Origin: Tenderia sp965602225
Lineage (GTDB): Bacteria; Pseudomonadota; Gammaproteobacteria; Tenderiales; Tenderiaceae
Reading direction: 5' to 3'
Length of the DNA stretch: 62,175 nt
Assembly: GCA_965602225.1 (NCBI GenBank)
Contig: CBFCYE010000015.1
Span: forward strand, 1-62,175
Shown here: positions 60,656 through 62,175 of the stretch, in pieces
Position numbering within the stretch: the first letter of the stretch is position 1
How the letters are laid out: each line of letters begins with the position of its first letter
The notes under the pieces: model-generated
The model's input: only the letters and a program-made list of their open reading frames with translations
Database searches by the model: none
Told to the model about the DNA's origin: nothing
Made by a program: the position numbers and the translations under genes

Positions 60656-60840
60656 TTGGAGCCCTGTTGGCGTTGGCGAGCGTTTTCGAGAATCTGTAAC
60701 CGCTCATCATTATCGGCATGATTCCAGCCAGTGATCTCATTAATCGAGCGGAAACAGCCGAGGCAGATCTCATCTTCATTCAAGCAGCAGCTGCGGATAC
60801 AAGGGGATTGCACCGCATCTGAGTCATCAAGCTTGCTCAT
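60652..60840 (-). CDS. DUF1289 small Cys-rich protein
   Basis: The 62-residue protein has the DUF1289 pattern: SPCIRSCCLNEDEICLGCFR, with four or five Cys suited to metal binding, followed by INEITGWNHADNDERLQIL. Function of the family is unknown. The ATG at 60840 lies inside the end of the DUF2750 gene, indicating translational coupling in a tex-DUF2750-DUF1289 order. Longer frames upstream are rejected. Confidence 0.9.
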   Translation of the reverse strand: MSKLDDSDAVQSPCIRSCCLNEDEICLGCFRSINEITGWNHADNDERLQILENARQRQQGSN

Positions 60841-61216
60841 CACCCGCTTCACGCAGCTCATCTGATAATTCGTCAGCAGCAACGATGATGCTGTCATTGT
60901 CTGTTCCCGGGCACGCCGCAATCAATAAACCATCTTCAATCATTCCAGGTAACCATTTGTCGAGCCACTCATCCAGAGTGATTGCTTTGGGTTGGCAATC
61001 GGCAAAATCACCCATAGCCCATGCCTGTGCCAGTTCTGCGTGTGGCCAGACTGGTAGATGCTCTTCGCCTTCATCGGGCAGGATTAGCCAGCCGCTGTCA
61101 CTGGAAAGCCCCCATACCTGTTTCTGCTCAAGCAGTGTGCTGATGAAGTAATCGTAACGTTCTTCGGCCGTCATCTGATTGATGGCGTCGAGTTGAGTCT
61201 GGGTGAGTTGAGTCAT
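60827..61216 (-). CDS. DUF2750 family protein
   Basis: The 129-residue protein has the DUF2750 features: RYDYFISTLLEQKQVWGL, DSGWLILPD, LPVWPHAELAQAWAMGDF and LDEWLDKWLPGM. Cytoplasmic and acidic; function unknown. It starts 20 bases after the tex stop and overlaps the DUF1289 gene by 14 bases. Confidence 0.88.
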   Translation of the reverse strand: MTQLTQTQLDAINQMTAEERYDYFISTLLEQKQVWGLSSDSGWLILPDEGEEHLPVWPHAELAQAWAMGDFADCQPKAITLDEWLDKWLPGMIEDGLLIAACPGTDNDSIIVAADELSDELREAGDEQA

Positions 61217-61236
61217 GGTTAATCCTTATGTCTTGA

Positions 61237-62175
61237 TTAGCGTTTCAGGTTGGCAAATGCTGCTGCCATTGCGCCTTGTTGTTTTTCCTGCGGGCGCTGC
61301 TTTTGTGTTCGTTGCCCACCGCGCGGCATGTCAGCTGCGCGTTCTTCCTTGATGCGCTCGCCGCCGTCAGATTGTTTTTTCATGGTCAGGGCGACGCGCT
61401 GGCGTTTCAGGTCTACGTCCAGCACCCGTACTTTGACTACGTCACCAGCCTTAACTACTTCACGTGGATCACTGACATATTTATCGGCCAACTCAGAGAT
61501 GTGCACCAGGCCATCCTGATGCACGCCAACATCGACAAAGGCGCCGAAGTTGGTGACGTTGGTGACCACGCCTTCGAGCATCATGTCTTGTTTCAGGTCG
61601 GCGACCTTTTCGATGCCGTCTTTAAAGGTTGCTGTGCTGAATTCGGGGCGTGGGTCGCGGCCAGGTTTGTCCAGTTCGCTTAAGATATCGCGGATGGTGG
61701 GCTCACCGAATTTCTCGTCGGTAAACTGTTTTGGGTCGAGCTTTTTGAGGAAGTCGCCGTCACCAATCACGCCGCGGATATCCTTGCTGCTGGACTCGGC
61801 GATGCGTTGCACCAGCGGGTAGGCCTCGGGGTGTACGGCTGAGGCATCGAGCGGGTTGTTGCCGTTCATGATGCGCAGGAAGCCTGCGGCCTGTTCGAAG
61901 GCCTTGGGGCCGAGGCGGGTGACTTTTAACAGCTCCTTCCTATCTTGGAAGGCGCCGTTGAGATCACGATGGTCGACGATGTTTTGTGCCAGGGTGGTGT
62001 TGAGTCCGGCGATCTGGGCCAGCAGCGCGGCCGAGGCGGTATTCACATCGACGCCGACGGCATTCACACAATCTTCGATGACTGCTTCTAGCGAGCGGGC
62101 CAGCTGGCTCTGGTTGACGTCATGCTGGTACTGGCCAACACCGATGGCCTTGGGTTCGATCTTGACCAGTTCCGC
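61237..62175 (-). CDS. tex: Tex-family RNA-binding transcription accessory protein (5' end outside window)
   Basis: The reading frame is open to the end of the window, so the N-terminal half is missing. The visible 313 or so residues contain the helix-hairpin-helix region of Tex (VGQYQHDVNQSQLARSLEAV, NAVGVDVNTASAALLAQIAG, VTRLGPKAFEQAAGFL), where VGQYQHDV is diagnostic. A linker, a C-terminal S1 domain (LEGVVTNVTNFGAFVDVGVH, QDGLVHISELADKYV) and a Gly/Gln-rich tail follow. Tex binds nucleic acids and influences transcription and RNA processing. An ATG at 62067 is internal and not the real start. Confidence 0.96.
   Translation of the reverse strand, partial: AELVKIEPKAIGVGQYQHDVNQSQLARSLEAVIEDCVNAVGVDVNTASAALLAQIAGLNTTLAQNIVDHRDLNGAFQDRKELLKVTRLGPKAFEQAAGFLRIMNGNNPLDASAVHPEAYPLVQRIAESSSKDIRGVIGDGDFLKKLDPKQFTDEKFGEPTIRDILSELDKPGRDPRPEFSTATFKDGIEKVADLKQDMMLEGVVTNVTNFGAFVDVGVHQDGLVHISELADKYVSDPREVVKAGDVVKVRVLDVDLKRQRVALTMKKQSDGGERIKEERAADMPRGGQRTQKQRPQEKQQGAMAAAFANLKR

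Noticed and set aside
1..62175. tRNA or rRNA genes, CRISPR arrays, insertion sequences, phage genes, toxin-antitoxin pairs
   Set aside because: Looked for characteristic motifs and repeats on both strands and found none that could be supported.

Overview
This is a stretch of bacterial chromosome, almost certainly from a gammaproteobacterium. The evidence is the gene order: topA-smg-dprA-LysM protein on one strand, diverging from def-fmt-rsmB-DUF4390-ntrY-ntrX-trkA-trkH. That is a housekeeping neighbourhood typical of Gammaproteobacteria. A gsp-type type II secretion operon, cysB, uvrD, plsY, folB/folK, arfB and tex support the same placement. The genus cannot be named from the sequence. A TRAP 2-oxoacid-type transporter and many sensor kinases fit a free-living aquatic or sediment lifestyle, but that is inference. 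No tRNA, rRNA, CRISPR array, insertion sequence, phage gene or attachment site was seen. The first gene (gspC) and the last (tex) run off the window.

Layout. (1) 1-10766: type II secretion operon gspC-D-E-F-G-H-I-J-K-L-M-N, all on +, with overlapping or abutting genes. (2) 10913-14611: TRAP transporter. dctQM is on +, the TakP-like binding protein is on -, and a lone exported FliL-domain gene lies between them. (3) 14898-23713: a nine-gene signalling cluster on +, with three paralogous histidine kinases, three single-domain CheY-like regulators, one receiver-HDOD protein, one PhnD-like periplasmic binding protein and one exported histidine phosphatase. Much of it is visibly more AT-rich than its surroundings. 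(4) 23747-27011: uvrD and three small unknown genes on -. (5) 27352-43472: cysB, topA-smg-dprA-LysM (-), then def-fmt-rsmB-DUF4390-ntrY-ntrX-trkA-trkH (+). (6) 43486-52784: envelope and pterin genes (acyltransferase, LpxL-like, NfeD, plsY, folB, folK, HD-GYP, FolM-like, MidA-like). (7) 52858-55464: a large protein fusing a PhnD-like sensor to PAS domains and a kinase module whose ATP-binding region looks degenerate. (8) 55412-62175: small accessory genes, an O-methyltransferase, an HExxH protein, a HopJ-family protein, an RRM protein and a cold-shock protein each with its own terminator, arfB, and tex-DUF2750-DUF1289.

How parts work together. The secretion operon encodes the inner-membrane platform, ATPase, pseudopilus and secretin for exporting folded periplasmic proteins; no prepilin peptidase is visible here. 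NtrY/NtrX sits immediately upstream of the Trk potassium system, but this NtrX lacks the sigma-54 contact motif. The strongest candidate for an undescribed system is the 14.9-23.7 kb signalling cluster. A PhnD-like binding protein is translationally coupled to a sensor kinase and embedded among kinases and receiver proteins that look like recent duplications, with an HDOD protein as the only obvious output. The fused PhnD-PAS-pseudokinase at 52.9 kb may be a distant relative of the same design.
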